Assembly: GCA_945878845.1 (NCBI GenBank)
Contig: CAMCUB010000020.1
Coordinates: 1 to 61,184, forward strand
Origin: Erythrobacter sanguineus
GTDB taxonomy: Bacteria > Pseudomonadota > Alphaproteobacteria > Sphingomonadales > Sphingomonadaceae
Length of the DNA stretch: 61,184 nt
Direction: 5' to 3'
The notes beneath the pieces are model-generated. The model was not told the DNA's origin and searched no databases. It saw nothing but the letters and a program-made list of their open reading frames with translations. Positions 11,108 through 19,161 of this stretch are shown piece by piece (position 1 is the stretch's first letter; each line of letters begins with the position of its first letter). A program made the translations under genes and the position numbers.

Positions 11108-12673
11108 TCAGTTGCTGCGGCTGGTGCGGAAGCCGCCGATGGCACGGTCGAGCAGGGCGTTGAGGTAGAGGCCGTTGGCGAGGTGGACGCGCAGGCCCGC
11201 GGCGGCGGGGTGGTGAGCCCACAGCGGGAAAAGCGCCTGTGCGAAGGCGACAAGGCCGAAGCTCGCGACCGCGACCACCAGCAGCGCCCATTCGAGATCG
11301 GTCGGCATCGGTGCGGCGGGCAGCGCCGGGCCCCATATCGCCTGAGCGCCGGTCTGGAAGCTGAAATAGCCGATCGCGGCAGCCAGCGCAGCGGCGGCGG
11401 TGCGCTTGGTCAGCGCGACCGGCGCGCGGTCGGCAAGGCCCTGTGCGACGAGGTAGGCCACCCCGAAGATTAGGATCGCCCCCAGCGCCAGCGCCTGCGG
11501 GGTCTTGGGGCCGAAGGCAGTGGTGAAGCCTGCGGCGATGGCAGCGAAGATGGCGAGGGCAAGCGCGAAGCTCTTGAGCACCGCAGCCACGCTCGGGACC
11601 GCGACCGGCCCGGGGCGGCGGATGCTCGCAACCTCGGTCACCGCCGTCCCCGAAGAGAGGAAGGCGTGCGCCTTGTAGAGCGAGTGGGCGATGATGTGCA
11701 GCAGCGCCAGGGTCCACAGGCCGAGGCCGCACTGGAGCAGCATGAAGCCCATCTGCGAGACCGTCGACCAGGCGAGCGCGGTCTTGATCGCGCTCTGGGT
11801 CAGCATCACCGCCGCCCCGAACAGCGCGGTGAAGCCGCCGATCATGACCAGCGCGGCCATCGCTCCGGTGCTCTGCTGGACCAGCCCTGCGGCGGTGATC
11901 AGCAGCACTCCGCCCGAATTGATGATCCCGGCATGGAGCAGCGCGGAGACCGGGGTGGGGGCCTCCATCACCTCGGTCAGCCAGCCGTGCAGCGGGAAGG
12001 CGGCGGTCTTGAGGGCAGCGGCGGCGACGAGCGCGGCGATGCCGAGCGTGCCGGCAAGGCTCGGGCCGCTCGAGGCGGCGGCAGCCGGGAGGGCGGCAAG
12101 GTCGAGCGTGCCGGCTTGCGCGAAGAGCAGGGTCGCCGCCATCACCAGCATGATGTCGCCGGTGTGCCATACGGCGGCGAACTTGGTCGCCGCGCGCTGC
12201 GCCTCGGGGCGGTCGGGGTAGAACAGCAGCAGGCGCTTCAGCGCTAGGCCGACGGCGACGGTAGCGATGATCAGAGTGGGCAGCGTGCCCGCCTGGACGA
12301 ACACCAGCACTGCGGCGAGCGCGGTCAGCATCAGACCGTGGAACGCCCCCTCGCGCGCCTCGCCGTCGAGATAGGTGCGGCTGTAGCGCATCACGATCCA
12401 GCCGATGAAGCCGACCAGCGCGGCAAGGCTCGCCGCGACGAGATCGGCGCGCAGGGCAAGGGTGAAGGGCGCATCGAACAGCGCGACCCCGGCCGATCCG
12501 CCAAGCGCCGCCTGCGCCAGCCCGGCCAGCGTAAGCCCGAATGCGGCGAAGGCGGCAAGTTCGGCGAAGACCGGCAGGCTGCCGGGGCGCTTGCCCGGGC
12601 GCAGCAGAGCCAGCAGAATGGCCGGCACCAGCGCCAACGGGGCGATCATGGTCTGGGTGATGGCGTCGGGCAT
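11108..12673 (-). CDS. dabB: DabB: NuoL/Mrp-like proton-conducting membrane subunit
   Basis: 521 aa and almost entirely hydrophobic, with about 13-14 predicted membrane helices. It has the proton_antipo_M pattern of NuoL/MrpA proteins, including FPLHGWLTEVMEAPTPVSALLHAGIINSGG and LAWSTVSQMGFM. Isolated NuoL-like genes next to DUF2309 encode the membrane half of DabAB, which couples carbon hydration to cation flow. The neighbouring dabA decides the assignment over a stray complex-I gene. ATG 12673 has GGAG upstream. Confidence 0.9.
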   Translation of the reverse strand: MPDAITQTMIAPLALVPAILLALLRPGKRPGSLPVFAELAAFAAFGLTLAGLAQAALGGSAGVALFDAPFTLALRADLVAASLAALVGFIGWIVMRYSRTYLDGEAREGAFHGLMLTALAAVLVFVQAGTLPTLIIATVAVGLALKRLLLFYPDRPEAQRAATKFAAVWHTGDIMLVMAATLLFAQAGTLDLAALPAAAASSGPSLAGTLGIAALVAAAALKTAAFPLHGWLTEVMEAPTPVSALLHAGIINSGGVLLITAAGLVQQSTGAMAALVMIGGFTALFGAAVMLTQSAIKTALAWSTVSQMGFMLLQCGLGLWTLALLHIIAHSLYKAHAFLSSGTAVTEVASIRRPGPVAVPSVAAVLKSFALALAIFAAIAAGFTTAFGPKTPQALALGAILIFGVAYLVAQGLADRAPVALTKRTAAAALAAAIGYFSFQTGAQAIWGPALPAAPMPTDLEWALLVVAVASFGLVAFAQALFPLWAHHPAAAGLRVHLANGLYLNALLDRAIGGFRTSRSN

Positions 12674-12740
12674 ATTGCAAAGCTCCGTCGGCGGGCAGGG
12701 TTGCTGATGCCGAGCGGATAGGGGCTGGACGAAATCAAAG

Positions 12741-12782
12741 AAAATTCATATTTTGTCGCCAATCGTTCTATCAGAAGGAACG
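12741..12782. promoter_or_regulatory. Divergent dabB/lysR control region with a LysR-type box
   Basis: Two dyads lie in the 128-base divergent gap. CGTTC (12764-12768) and GAACG (12778-12782) form a perfect inverted repeat containing a T-N11-A step (T12767/A12779), the LysR-family box. A second dyad, AAAAT-TCAT-ATTTT (12741-12754), lies on the dabB side in the most AT-rich part, probably near the dabB promoter. The LysR start is at 12802. Confidence 0.55.
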
Positions 12783-12801
12783 TTCAGGCGGATTCAAGCC
12801 C

Positions 12802-13710
12802 ATGGCCACCCTTAATCTCCACCACCTGCGTCTGTTTCGCGCCGTTGCGCGCGAAGGCACGCTGACCGCTGCCGCACGCTCGCTCAACATCTCGCAAAGC
12901 GCGGTCTCGACCCAGATCAAGGCGCTCGAGACCGACCTTGGCCACGATCTGTTCGAACGCCGCGGGCGCAATCTGGTGCTGACCGAGGCGGGGCGGATCG
13001 CGCTCGACTATGCGGATCAGATCTTCCGCGCCTCCGAGCAATTGACCGCCACGTTCCGCGCAGTGGGCGGGCAGAGGAAGGTGCTGCGCATCGGCGCGCT
13101 CGCCACGCTGTCGCGCAACTTCCAGATGGGGTTCCTGGCGCCGCTGCTGGGGCGCGACGATGTTGAGGTGGTGCTGCGCTCGGGCACGCAGGCCTCGCTG
13201 CTGCGCGCGCTGGAGGCGCTCAGGATCGACGTGCTGCTCACCAATCAGGTGCCCGCGCGCGATGCGGCGAGCCCCTATCTCGTGCGGCGGCTGGCCGAGC
13301 AGCCGGTCAGCCTCGTCGGCAGTCGCTCGCGGCTGGCTCTGGCGGCACAGGGCCTGCCGATGCTGCTGTCGCGCGCGCCGCTGATCCTGCCCACGCCCGA
13401 GACCGCACTTCGCGCCGGATTCGACGCGCTGGTCGAGAGCCTCGGCATCGTCCCGCGCATCGCCGCCGAGGCCGACGACATGGCGATGCTGCGCCTGCTC
13501 GCGCGCTCGGATGCAGGGGTCGCGGTCATCCCGCCGATCGTGGTGCGCGACGAGCTCGCCAATGGTACGCTCTACGAGCTGGCCCAGCTCCCCGGCCTCA
13601 CCGAGGAATTCCACGCCGTCACCACCCCGCGCACTTTCCCCAATCCGCTGCTGCGCGATGTCCTCGGGACGGCAGGCGAAGCACAGGGCGAGCCCGCTCC
13701 GTTGCTCTGA
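12802..13710 (+). CDS. LysR-family regulator, divergent from dabBA
   Basis: 302 aa, a standard LTTR length. The N-terminal winged helix-turn-helix (LHHLRLFRAVAREGTLTAAA, SQSAVSTQIKALE, LFERRGRNLVLTEAG) covers residues 1-65. The effector domain follows from about 90 (VLRIGALATLSRNF...). The opening resembles NhaR-like regulators. It is divergent from dabB, with a T-N11-A dyad between them, so it probably controls dabBA and itself. The inducer (CO2-related metabolite, pH or sodium) cannot be read from the sequence. Confidence 0.88.
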   Translation: MATLNLHHLRLFRAVAREGTLTAAARSLNISQSAVSTQIKALETDLGHDLFERRGRNLVLTEAGRIALDYADQIFRASEQLTATFRAVGGQRKVLRIGALATLSRNFQMGFLAPLLGRDDVEVVLRSGTQASLLRALEALRIDVLLTNQVPARDAASPYLVRRLAEQPVSLVGSRSRLALAAQGLPMLLSRAPLILPTPETALRAGFDALVESLGIVPRIAAEADDMAMLRLLARSDAGVAVIPPIVVRDELANGTLYELAQLPGLTEEFHAVTTPRTFPNPLLRDVLGTAGEAQGEPAPLL

Positions 13711-13793
13711 CCGCCCACCGCCATCTCTCTTGCAAGACTTGCAGCCTTGCAGGCGGCGGATTATTGCCGCCGTCCCCTATGCAAGAGAGTTCC

Positions 13794-14921
13794 ATGCAGG
13801 AAACGCACGTCGCACTCACCGGCCGCCCGGTCATTTCCGCCACCGGCCTATTCACCCCGTCCGAGAGCATCACCAACGAAGAGCTGGTCGCGAGCTTCAA
13901 CGCCTTTGTCGACCGCCACAATGCCGCGAACCCCGATGCCGAGCCACTGGCCTATTCCTCGGTCGAATTCATAGAGAAGGCGAGCGGGATCAAGGCGCGC
14001 CACGTGATGAGCAAGGCGCCGATCCTCGATCCCGAGACGATGTGCCCTCGCCTGCCCGAGCGCGCCAATGACGAAATCTCGGTGATGGCCGAAATCGGCG
14101 TTGCGGCAGCAAAGCAGGCGCTCGAGCGCGCGGGCCGCCGCCCCGAGGACGTCGATGCGGTGCTGTGCGCGGCTTCGAACATGCAGCGCGCCTATCCGGC
14201 GATGGCAATCGAGATCCAGCAGGCACTGGGGATCGAGGGCTTCGGCTTCGACATGAACGTTGCCTGCTCCTCGGCCACCTTCGGCATCCAGACCGCGGCC
14301 GATTATGTGCGCGCGGGCAATGCGCGCTCGGTGTTGGTGGTCAGCCCCGAAATCACTTCGGGACACCTCAACTGGCGCGACCGGGACAGCCATTTCATCT
14401 TTGGCGACGTGGCGACCGCGGTGCTTGTGGAGGACGCCGCGATTGCGCCCGCGCAGCATTGGGAGATCCTCGGCACCAAGCTGAAGACAGTGTTCTCCAA
14501 CAACATCCGCAACAATTTCGGCTTCCTCAACCGCGCCCATCCCGAAAGCACCGGCAGCGCCGACAAGCTGTTCGTCCAGGAAGGGCGCAAGGTTTTCAAG
14601 GAAGTGGTGCCGATGGTCGCGCAGATGATCATCGACGAGGCCGCGCGGCTCGGGATCGATCCGGCTGCCTTGCGGCGGCTGTGGCTGCATCAGGCCAACG
14701 CAGGCATGAACCGGCTGATCTCGCAGCGTGTGCTCGGCCACGAGGCCTCCGAGGATGAAAGCCCGACCGTGCTCGATACCTACGGCAACACCTCGAGCGC
14801 CGGGTCGATCATCGCATTCCACCAGCATAGTGAAGAACTTGCCGTGGGTGATACCGGGCTGATCTGCTCGTTCGGCGCGGGCTACTCGGCCGGCACGGTG
14901 TTCGTGCGCAAGGTGGGCTGA
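13794..14921 (+). CDS. Beta-ketoacyl-ACP synthase III-like enzyme
   Basis: About 375 aa, thiolase fold. The KASIII triad is intact: C158 (MNVACSSAT), H299 (LWLHQANAGMN) and N332 (TYGNTSSAG). It condenses an acyl-CoA with malonyl-ACP or a similar acceptor; substrate choice is not visible. It is longer than classical FabH (about 320 aa), with an extended N-terminal half, so it may be a variant with another primer. I chose ATG 13794, preceded by AGAGAG; ATG 13779 has no ribosome site. It sits ahead of psd-pssA, which suggests a membrane-lipid role. Confidence 0.85.
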   Translation: MQETHVALTGRPVISATGLFTPSESITNEELVASFNAFVDRHNAANPDAEPLAYSSVEFIEKASGIKARHVMSKAPILDPETMCPRLPERANDEISVMAEIGVAAAKQALERAGRRPEDVDAVLCAASNMQRAYPAMAIEIQQALGIEGFGFDMNVACSSATFGIQTAADYVRAGNARSVLVVSPEITSGHLNWRDRDSHFIFGDVATAVLVEDAAIAPAQHWEILGTKLKTVFSNNIRNNFGFLNRAHPESTGSADKLFVQEGRKVFKEVVPMVAQMIIDEAARLGIDPAALRRLWLHQANAGMNRLISQRVLGHEASEDESPTVLDTYGNTSSAGSIIAFHQHSEELAVGDTGLICSFGAGYSAGTVFVRKVG

Positions 14922-14972
14922 GGGGGAGACCTTCCTTGCGGGGGGCGCAAGCTCTCCCTAGAAGCGTCAGCC

Positions 14973-15725
14973 ATGGCAGGTGAAATCCTCGACAACAAGG
15001 GCCGCGGCGAGGCGGGCCGCGACTGGCCCGCGATCCATCCGGAAGGGCGCAGGTTCGGGCTGATCGCGGCTGCCGCGAGCCTGTTTTTCCTGCTCGTTCT
15101 TGATTGGGAGATCCTCGGCTGGCCGCTGCTGCTGCTGTCTGCGTGCCTGTTCGCGGCTTTCCGCGATCCCGAACGCGTGGTGCCGCAGAGCGATTCCGTG
15201 ATCATCGCACCGGCCGACGGGATGGTGTCGCTGATCACCGAGGTCGAGCCACCGACCGAATTGCAGATCGACGATGGTTCGGGCGTACCCGGTCTTCCGG
15301 CCGGGCCCGTCACGCGGGTCTCGATCATCATGGGCATCTTCGATGTCTACATCAACCGCACGCCCGTAGGCGGAACGGTGCGGCGCGTGGTCTACATCCC
15401 CGGACGCTTCGTCGACGCCGAACTCGACGGTGCCAGCGATGAGAACGAGCGCCAGCATATTCTGGTCGAGCGCAGTGATGGTCTGCGTGTCGGTTTTACC
15501 CAGATCGCCGGACAGATGGCGCGGTGGATCGAGTCCTTCGTCAAGCCGGGCGACATTCTCGCCAAGGGACAGCGGGTCGGGCTGATCCGCTTCGGCAGCC
15601 GGGTCGATATCTATCTGCCCGCCGGGACGGATGCGAAGGTGATGATCGGCCAGAGCGTGATCGCGGGCGAGACGGTGATCGCAGAGATCGGCCAGCGCGG
15701 ATTGCTCGAAGGGATATCGCAGTGA
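14973..15725 (+). CDS. psd: Phosphatidylserine decarboxylase proenzyme
   Basis: 250 aa, the short alphaproteobacterial form. Two N-terminal hydrophobic segments (residues 28-60) anchor it in the inner membrane. Conserved parts include [12 protein letters not shown], a VYINRTPV segment and the self-cleavage site [12 protein letters not shown]. Cleavage between G208 and S209 generates the pyruvoyl cofactor. The enzyme converts phosphatidylserine to phosphatidylethanolamine. Its stop overlaps the GTG start of pssA, which makes its substrate, so the two are probably translationally coupled. Confidence 0.94.
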   Translation: MAGEILDNKGRGEAGRDWPAIHPEGRRFGLIAAAASLFFLLVLDWEILGWPLLLLSACLFAAFRDPERVVPQSDSVIIAPADGMVSLITEVEPPTELQIDDGSGVPGLPAGPVTRVSIIMGIFDVYINRTPVGGTVRRVVYIPGRFVDAELDGASDENERQHILVERSDGLRVGFTQIAGQMARWIESFVKPGDILAKGQRVGLIRFGSRVDIYLPAGTDAKVMIGQSVIAGETVIAEIGQRGLLEGISQ

Positions 15726-16615
15726 ACATCCCCCCGCCGCGCAAGAAGCGTTCTGCGCGCAAGCTGCCGGGCGCGCGCTACTTGCCGGCGCGGCTCGGCC
15801 CCAAGGCGGCCGAGGACGAGGATGCGCGCGCGGCGGGTGATGGCAGTGGGCTGTCCTTGCGGGCGATGCTCCCCAATGCGGTGACCGCGGCAGCGCTGTG
15901 TTCGGGGCTGACCGGCATCCGCTTTGCGATCGACGGGCAATGGGCTTTTGCGATCGGGCTGGTGGTGCTGGCGGGCGTGCTTGACGGGATCGACGGGCGC
16001 ATCGCGCGGCTGCTCAATGCCCAGTCGCGTTTCGGCGCCGAGCTCGACAGCCTCGCCGATTCGCTGTCCTTCGGGGTTGCGCCTGCGTTGATCCTGTTCC
16101 TGTGGTCGCTCCAGAGCTGGGACCGCTTCGGCTGGTTCGCCGCGCTCGCCTTCGCGATCTGCTGCGCGCTGCGCCTCGCACGGTTCAATGCCCGGATCGA
16201 CGTCGACGACCAGCCGCACAAATTGGCCGGCTTCCTCACCGGCGTGCCCGCGCCGGTCGGAGCGGGGCTCGCCTTCACGCCGTTCTACCTGTGGCTCGAG
16301 ACCGGCTATGCAGGATTTCGCGAACCGGTGTTCATGGCCGCCTGGCTGACGCTGATCGCCGGGTTGATGATTTCCAACATGCCGACGCTGAGCTGGGCCG
16401 CTCTGCGTCCGCGCCGTGCAATCCGCCTGCCGCTGATCGCTTTCACCGGCCTTGCCTTTGCCGCGCTGCTGCTCGAGCCGTGGTGGACGCTTGCCGCTAT
16501 CAGCATATTCTATCTCGCGCTGATGCCTTACGGCCTCGTCAAATATGCGCGGATCAAGCGGCGGAAGCAGGCTGCGGAAGCGGAAGCCCAACCGGCAGAC
16601 CCGCCCGCCGCGTAG
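15722..16615 (+). CDS. pssA: CDP-diacylglycerol-serine O-phosphatidyltransferase
   Basis: 297 aa. The CDP-alcohol phosphatidyltransferase motif is complete: D88, D91-G92, A95-R96, G105, D109 and D113 in the D-x2-DG-x2-AR-x8-G-x3-D-x3-D spacing. About eight hydrophobic helices are present, after a basic N-terminus ([11 protein letters not shown]). It makes phosphatidylserine from CDP-diacylglycerol and serine. The start is GTG 15722, overlapping the psd stop as GTGA. Its last 62 bases overlap the 3' end of the convergent small membrane gene 16554-16823. Confidence 0.94.
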   Translation: MNIPPPRKKRSARKLPGARYLPARLGPKAAEDEDARAAGDGSGLSLRAMLPNAVTAAALCSGLTGIRFAIDGQWAFAIGLVVLAGVLDGIDGRIARLLNAQSRFGAELDSLADSLSFGVAPALILFLWSLQSWDRFGWFAALAFAICCALRLARFNARIDVDDQPHKLAGFLTGVPAPVGAGLAFTPFYLWLETGYAGFREPVFMAAWLTLIAGLMISNMPTLSWAALRPRRAIRLPLIAFTGLAFAALLLEPWWTLAAISIFYLALMPYGLVKYARIKRRKQAAEAEAQPADPPAA

Positions 16616-16823
16616 CCACCGCGCGGCGCGGGGCCGCCACAGTTTTGGGCCTCAGCGCCATCTCCACCGCTGCATCCTGAAGCGCGAGTCCTGCACGTAT
16701 CAATTCACCTTCGCGCATCAGCCGCGCATAGGCATAGCGCGCTTCGACCAAACTATGGGCGATCACCGCCAGCGAGAGAATTCCGGCAAGGCAGAACAGC
16801 GTGGTGATAGCGATCGTGAGCAT
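16554..16823 (-). CDS. Small membrane protein, probably SOS-induced
   Basis: 89 aa. Residues 1-25 (MLTIAITTLFCLAGILSLAV...) form one membrane helix. Residues 26-60 are a charged amphipathic segment (SLVEARYAYARLMREGELIRAG), and the tail is basic and Pro/Ala-rich. No named domain is recognised. Two exact GTTC-N7-GTTC LexA boxes lie 24-62 bases upstream of its ATG, next to a TTGACA -35 element reading toward this gene. This architecture resembles LexA-controlled small inner-membrane division inhibitors such as Caulobacter SidA, but I claim no sequence similarity. The 3' end overlaps pssA by 62 bases. Confidence 0.65.
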   Translation of the reverse strand: MLTIAITTLFCLAGILSLAVIAHSLVEARYAYARLMREGELIRAGLALQDAAVEMALRPKTVAAPRRAVATRRAGLPVGLPLPQPASAA

Positions 16824-16846
16824 GGCCGAAATCTTTCGAGACTATT

Positions 16847-16896
16847 GTTCATTCTTTGTTCCGGCATGTTGTTCCCTGCCTGTTCCAATATGTCAA
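16847..16896 (-). promoter_or_regulatory. Two LexA (SOS) boxes and a -35 element
   Basis: GTTC at 16847, 16858, 16871 and 16882 make two perfect GTTC-N7-GTTC boxes (16847-16861 and 16871-16885) separated by 9 bases. This is the established alphaproteobacterial LexA site. On the minus strand TTGACA lies at 16896-16891, and about 17 bases further is a weak -10 (AACAAC), so one box sits between the promoter elements and the other just downstream, ideal for repression. Confidence 0.8.
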
Positions 16897-17178
16897 GCAG
16901 CATTATAACGGGACTGTGGCAGGGTAATCCCGACGAGCCCGCGTCGGTTCCGCAGCTTCAGGCGACATCGCAACCGATTTGCTGAGGAATATGGTGGATA
17001 GCGCTATTCAAGACTGGATTTTATCGGGGCGTCTCGCTAAGGGCGCGTTCGCATCGCTCATGGCATTCGGCCATTTTCTATGCAAATTCACATGGAAGGC
17101 ACACATACCGGTGCCGTTTGCGGGATCTCCGCATCGCGGTTCCAGCCTTCCAGAGGAACAACCGGAAAGGAAACGATT
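16897..17178 (+). other. Non-coding gap and probable rpsB leader
   Basis: From 16824 to 17178 there is no convincing gene. The left part holds the LexA boxes. The right part should carry the rpsB promoter and 5' leader; it has a hairpin TGCGG-GATCT-CCGCA (17119-17133) and a purine-rich ribosome site (AAAGGAAACG) before the rpsB ATG. S2 represses its own message through the leader in E. coli; whether this leader does so is unknown. I could not place a convincing -35/-10 pair. Confidence 0.35.
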
Positions 17179-17976
17179 ATGGCGGCTCCCGTCGTAACCA
17201 TGCAAGCTTTGATCGAGGCCGGTGCCCACTTCGGCCACCAGACCCACCGCTGGAACCCGCGCATGAAGCCGTACATTTTCGGCGCGCGCAACGGGGTTCA
17301 CATCATCGACCTGTCGCAGACCGTGCCGCTCTTCGCGCGTGCGCTCGACTTCGTGGAATCGACCGTGCGTTCGGGCGGGAAGGTGCTGTTTGTCGGCACC
17401 AAGCGTCAGGCGCAGGAGCCGATTGCTGAAGCTGCTCGCATGTCGGGCCAGCACTTCGTCAACCACCGCTGGCTGGGCGGCATGCTCACCAACTGGAAGA
17501 CAATCTCGGGTTCGATCCGCCGTCTTAAGGCGCTGGAAGAGCAGCTTTCGGGCGACACCAGCGGCCTGACCAAGAAGGAAGTGCTCAACCTCACCCGTGA
17601 GCGTGAGAAGCTGGAAATGTCGCTCGGCGGCATCCGCGACATGGGCGGCATTCCGGACGTGATGTTCGTGATCGACGCCAACAAGGAAGACCTCGCCATC
17701 AAGGAAGCCGGCGTGCTCGGCATCCCGGTGATCGCGATCCTCGACACCAACGTCGATCCCAACGGCATTGCCTTCCCGGTTCCGGGCAATGACGATGCCA
17801 GCCGCGCGGTGCGTCTCTACTGCCAGGCGATCGGTGAAGCTGCGATGGCCGGCAAGGGCAAGTTCCAGGCCGACGTGTCGAGCGACTTCGGCGCGATGGC
17901 GGAGCCGCCGGCCGAAGCCGTGATCGCCGACGAACCGGTCGCCGAAGAACCGGCCGCGGAAGACGCCGAAGCCTGA
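17179..17976 (+). CDS. rpsB: 30S ribosomal protein S2
   Basis: 265 aa. Begins [20 protein letters not shown], the S2 signature, followed by [30 protein letters not shown] and [19 protein letters not shown]. The C-terminus has an Ala/Glu-rich extension after residue 235, common in alphaproteobacteria. ATG 17179 is preceded by AAAGGAAACG; in-frame upstream codons lack homology. It is first in the rpsB-tsf-pyrH-frr cluster. A stem-loop between rpsB and tsf may set their ratio. Confidence 0.98.
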   Translation: MAAPVVTMQALIEAGAHFGHQTHRWNPRMKPYIFGARNGVHIIDLSQTVPLFARALDFVESTVRSGGKVLFVGTKRQAQEPIAEAARMSGQHFVNHRWLGGMLTNWKTISGSIRRLKALEEQLSGDTSGLTKKEVLNLTREREKLEMSLGGIRDMGGIPDVMFVIDANKEDLAIKEAGVLGIPVIAILDTNVDPNGIAFPVPGNDDASRAVRLYCQAIGEAAMAGKGKFQADVSSDFGAMAEPPAEAVIADEPVAEEPAAEDAEA

Positions 17977-17984
17977 TCTTTTGC

Positions 17985-18017
17985 ACGAGGGATTGGCGCG
18001 CGGCGTCAATCCCTCGT
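17985..18017 (+). other. Stem-loop between rpsB and tsf
   Basis: Perfect 11-bp stem ACGAGGGATTG (17985-17995) / CAATCCCTCGT (18007-18017) with an 11-base GC-rich loop. No T-run follows, so an RNA processing or stability element, or a partial attenuator, is more likely than a complete terminator. Confidence 0.6.
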
Positions 18018-18105
18018 CACAATCTCCCTCTAGCGCGCCCGGCATTGCCTTCCGTTTCCGGATGGCGGGGCCGGGCGCCCGAACACACACAAGAAGGAAT
18101 TTTCC

Positions 18106-19032
18106 ATGGCCGATATTTCCGTCGCCGACGTGAAGAAGCTGCGCGAGCGCACCGGCGCTGGCATGATGGACGCCAAGAAGGCGCTGACCGAAGCGGGCGG
18201 CGACATCGAAGCGGCGGTTGACGCGCTGCGCGCCAAGGGCCTCGCCACCGCCCAGAAGAAGTCGAGCCGCACCGCGGCCGAAGGTCTGGTCGGCGTGCTC
18301 GTCGAAGGCACCAAGGGCGTGGCCGTCGAAATCAACTCGGAAACCGACTTCGTCGCCAAGAACGACCAGTTCCAGAGCTTCGTGCGCAACACCACCGCGG
18401 TTGCGCTGGCGAGCGGCATCAGCGACGTCGAAGCCCTCAAGGCTGCTGCCTATCCCGAAGGCGGCACCGTGGGCGAGAAGCTGACCGAGAACGTCGCCAC
18501 CATCGGCGAAAACCAGCAGATCCGCCGCATCAAGCAGGTCGGCGTGACGCAGGGCGCGGTCGTGCCCTACATCCACAACGCTGCTGCCGATGGCCTCGGC
18601 AAGATCGGCGTGCTGGTCGCGCTGGAATCGGACGCCGATGCCGACACGCTGAACGCGCTCGGCAAGGACATCGCCCAGCACGCTGCCGCGATGTTCCCGC
18701 AGGCGCTGGACGCTGACGGCCTCGATGCCGACGTGATCGAGCGCGAGCGCAAGATTGCCGCCGAAAAGGCTGCCGAAAGCGGTAAGCCCGCTGACGTGCA
18801 GGCCAAGATGGTCGAAGGCGCGGTGAAGAAGTTCGCCAAGGAAAACGCGCTCCTCAGCCAGATCTTCGTCAAGGACGGCAAGGCGACGGTCGAAGAATAC
18901 ATCGCCAAGGCCGCCAAGGACGCGGGCAAGTCGATCAAGCTGACCGACTACGTGCGCTTCCAGCTCGGCGAAGGCATCGAGAAGGAAGAAGTCGATTTCG
19001 CCGCGGAAGTGGCGGCGACGCTCAAGGGCTGA
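18106..19032 (+). CDS. tsf: Elongation factor Ts
   Basis: 308 aa. The N-terminal UBA-like domain ([22 protein letters not shown]) is followed by the core with [10 protein letters not shown], the TDFVA signature that contacts EF-Tu. Further conserved parts are [16 protein letters not shown] and the C-terminal [15 protein letters not shown]-Ts exchanges GDP for GTP on EF-Tu. The ribosome site is GAAGGAA before ATG 18106. A strong hairpin follows the stop. Confidence 0.98.
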   Translation: MADISVADVKKLRERTGAGMMDAKKALTEAGGDIEAAVDALRAKGLATAQKKSSRTAAEGLVGVLVEGTKGVAVEINSETDFVAKNDQFQSFVRNTTAVALASGISDVEALKAAAYPEGGTVGEKLTENVATIGENQQIRRIKQVGVTQGAVVPYIHNAAADGLGKIGVLVALESDADADTLNALGKDIAQHAAAMFPQALDADGLDADVIERERKIAAEKAAESGKPADVQAKMVEGAVKKFAKENALLSQIFVKDGKATVEEYIAKAAKDAGKSIKLTDYVRFQLGEGIEKEEVDFAAEVAATLKG

Positions 19033-19057
19033 TCCCTTCATTCCAACGCATTGAAAG

Positions 19058-19088
19058 CGGCCGTCGCAGCTCAGCGCTGCGGCGGCCG
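19058..19088 (+). terminator. Probable tsf terminator hairpin
   Basis: A 13-bp GC-rich stem (19058-19070 with 19076-19088, one G-U pair) and 5-base loop, 25 bases after the tsf stop. Only a short TT follows, so termination may be partial or Rho-assisted. Confidence 0.5.
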
Positions 19089-19111
19089 TTGCGATTCTGG
19101 GGCAATCAGAT

Positions 19112-19161
19112 TAGTTTCTCAAATCATGCGCCTTTTTAGTTTCTCAAATCATGCGCCTTTT
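19112..19161. repeat. 25-bp perfect tandem duplication over a start codon
   Basis: Bases 19112-19136 are repeated exactly at 19137-19161. Each unit contains TTTCTCAAATCATGCGCC, so the ATG and first codons of the downstream gene are present twice, 25 bases apart and therefore in different frames. See the ExbD-like gene for the consequence. Confidence 0.95.

Noticed and set aside
16979..17197. 72-codon ORF leading into rpsB
   Set aside because: It runs out of frame into rpsB and has no homology; the gap is better read as the rpsB promoter and leader.
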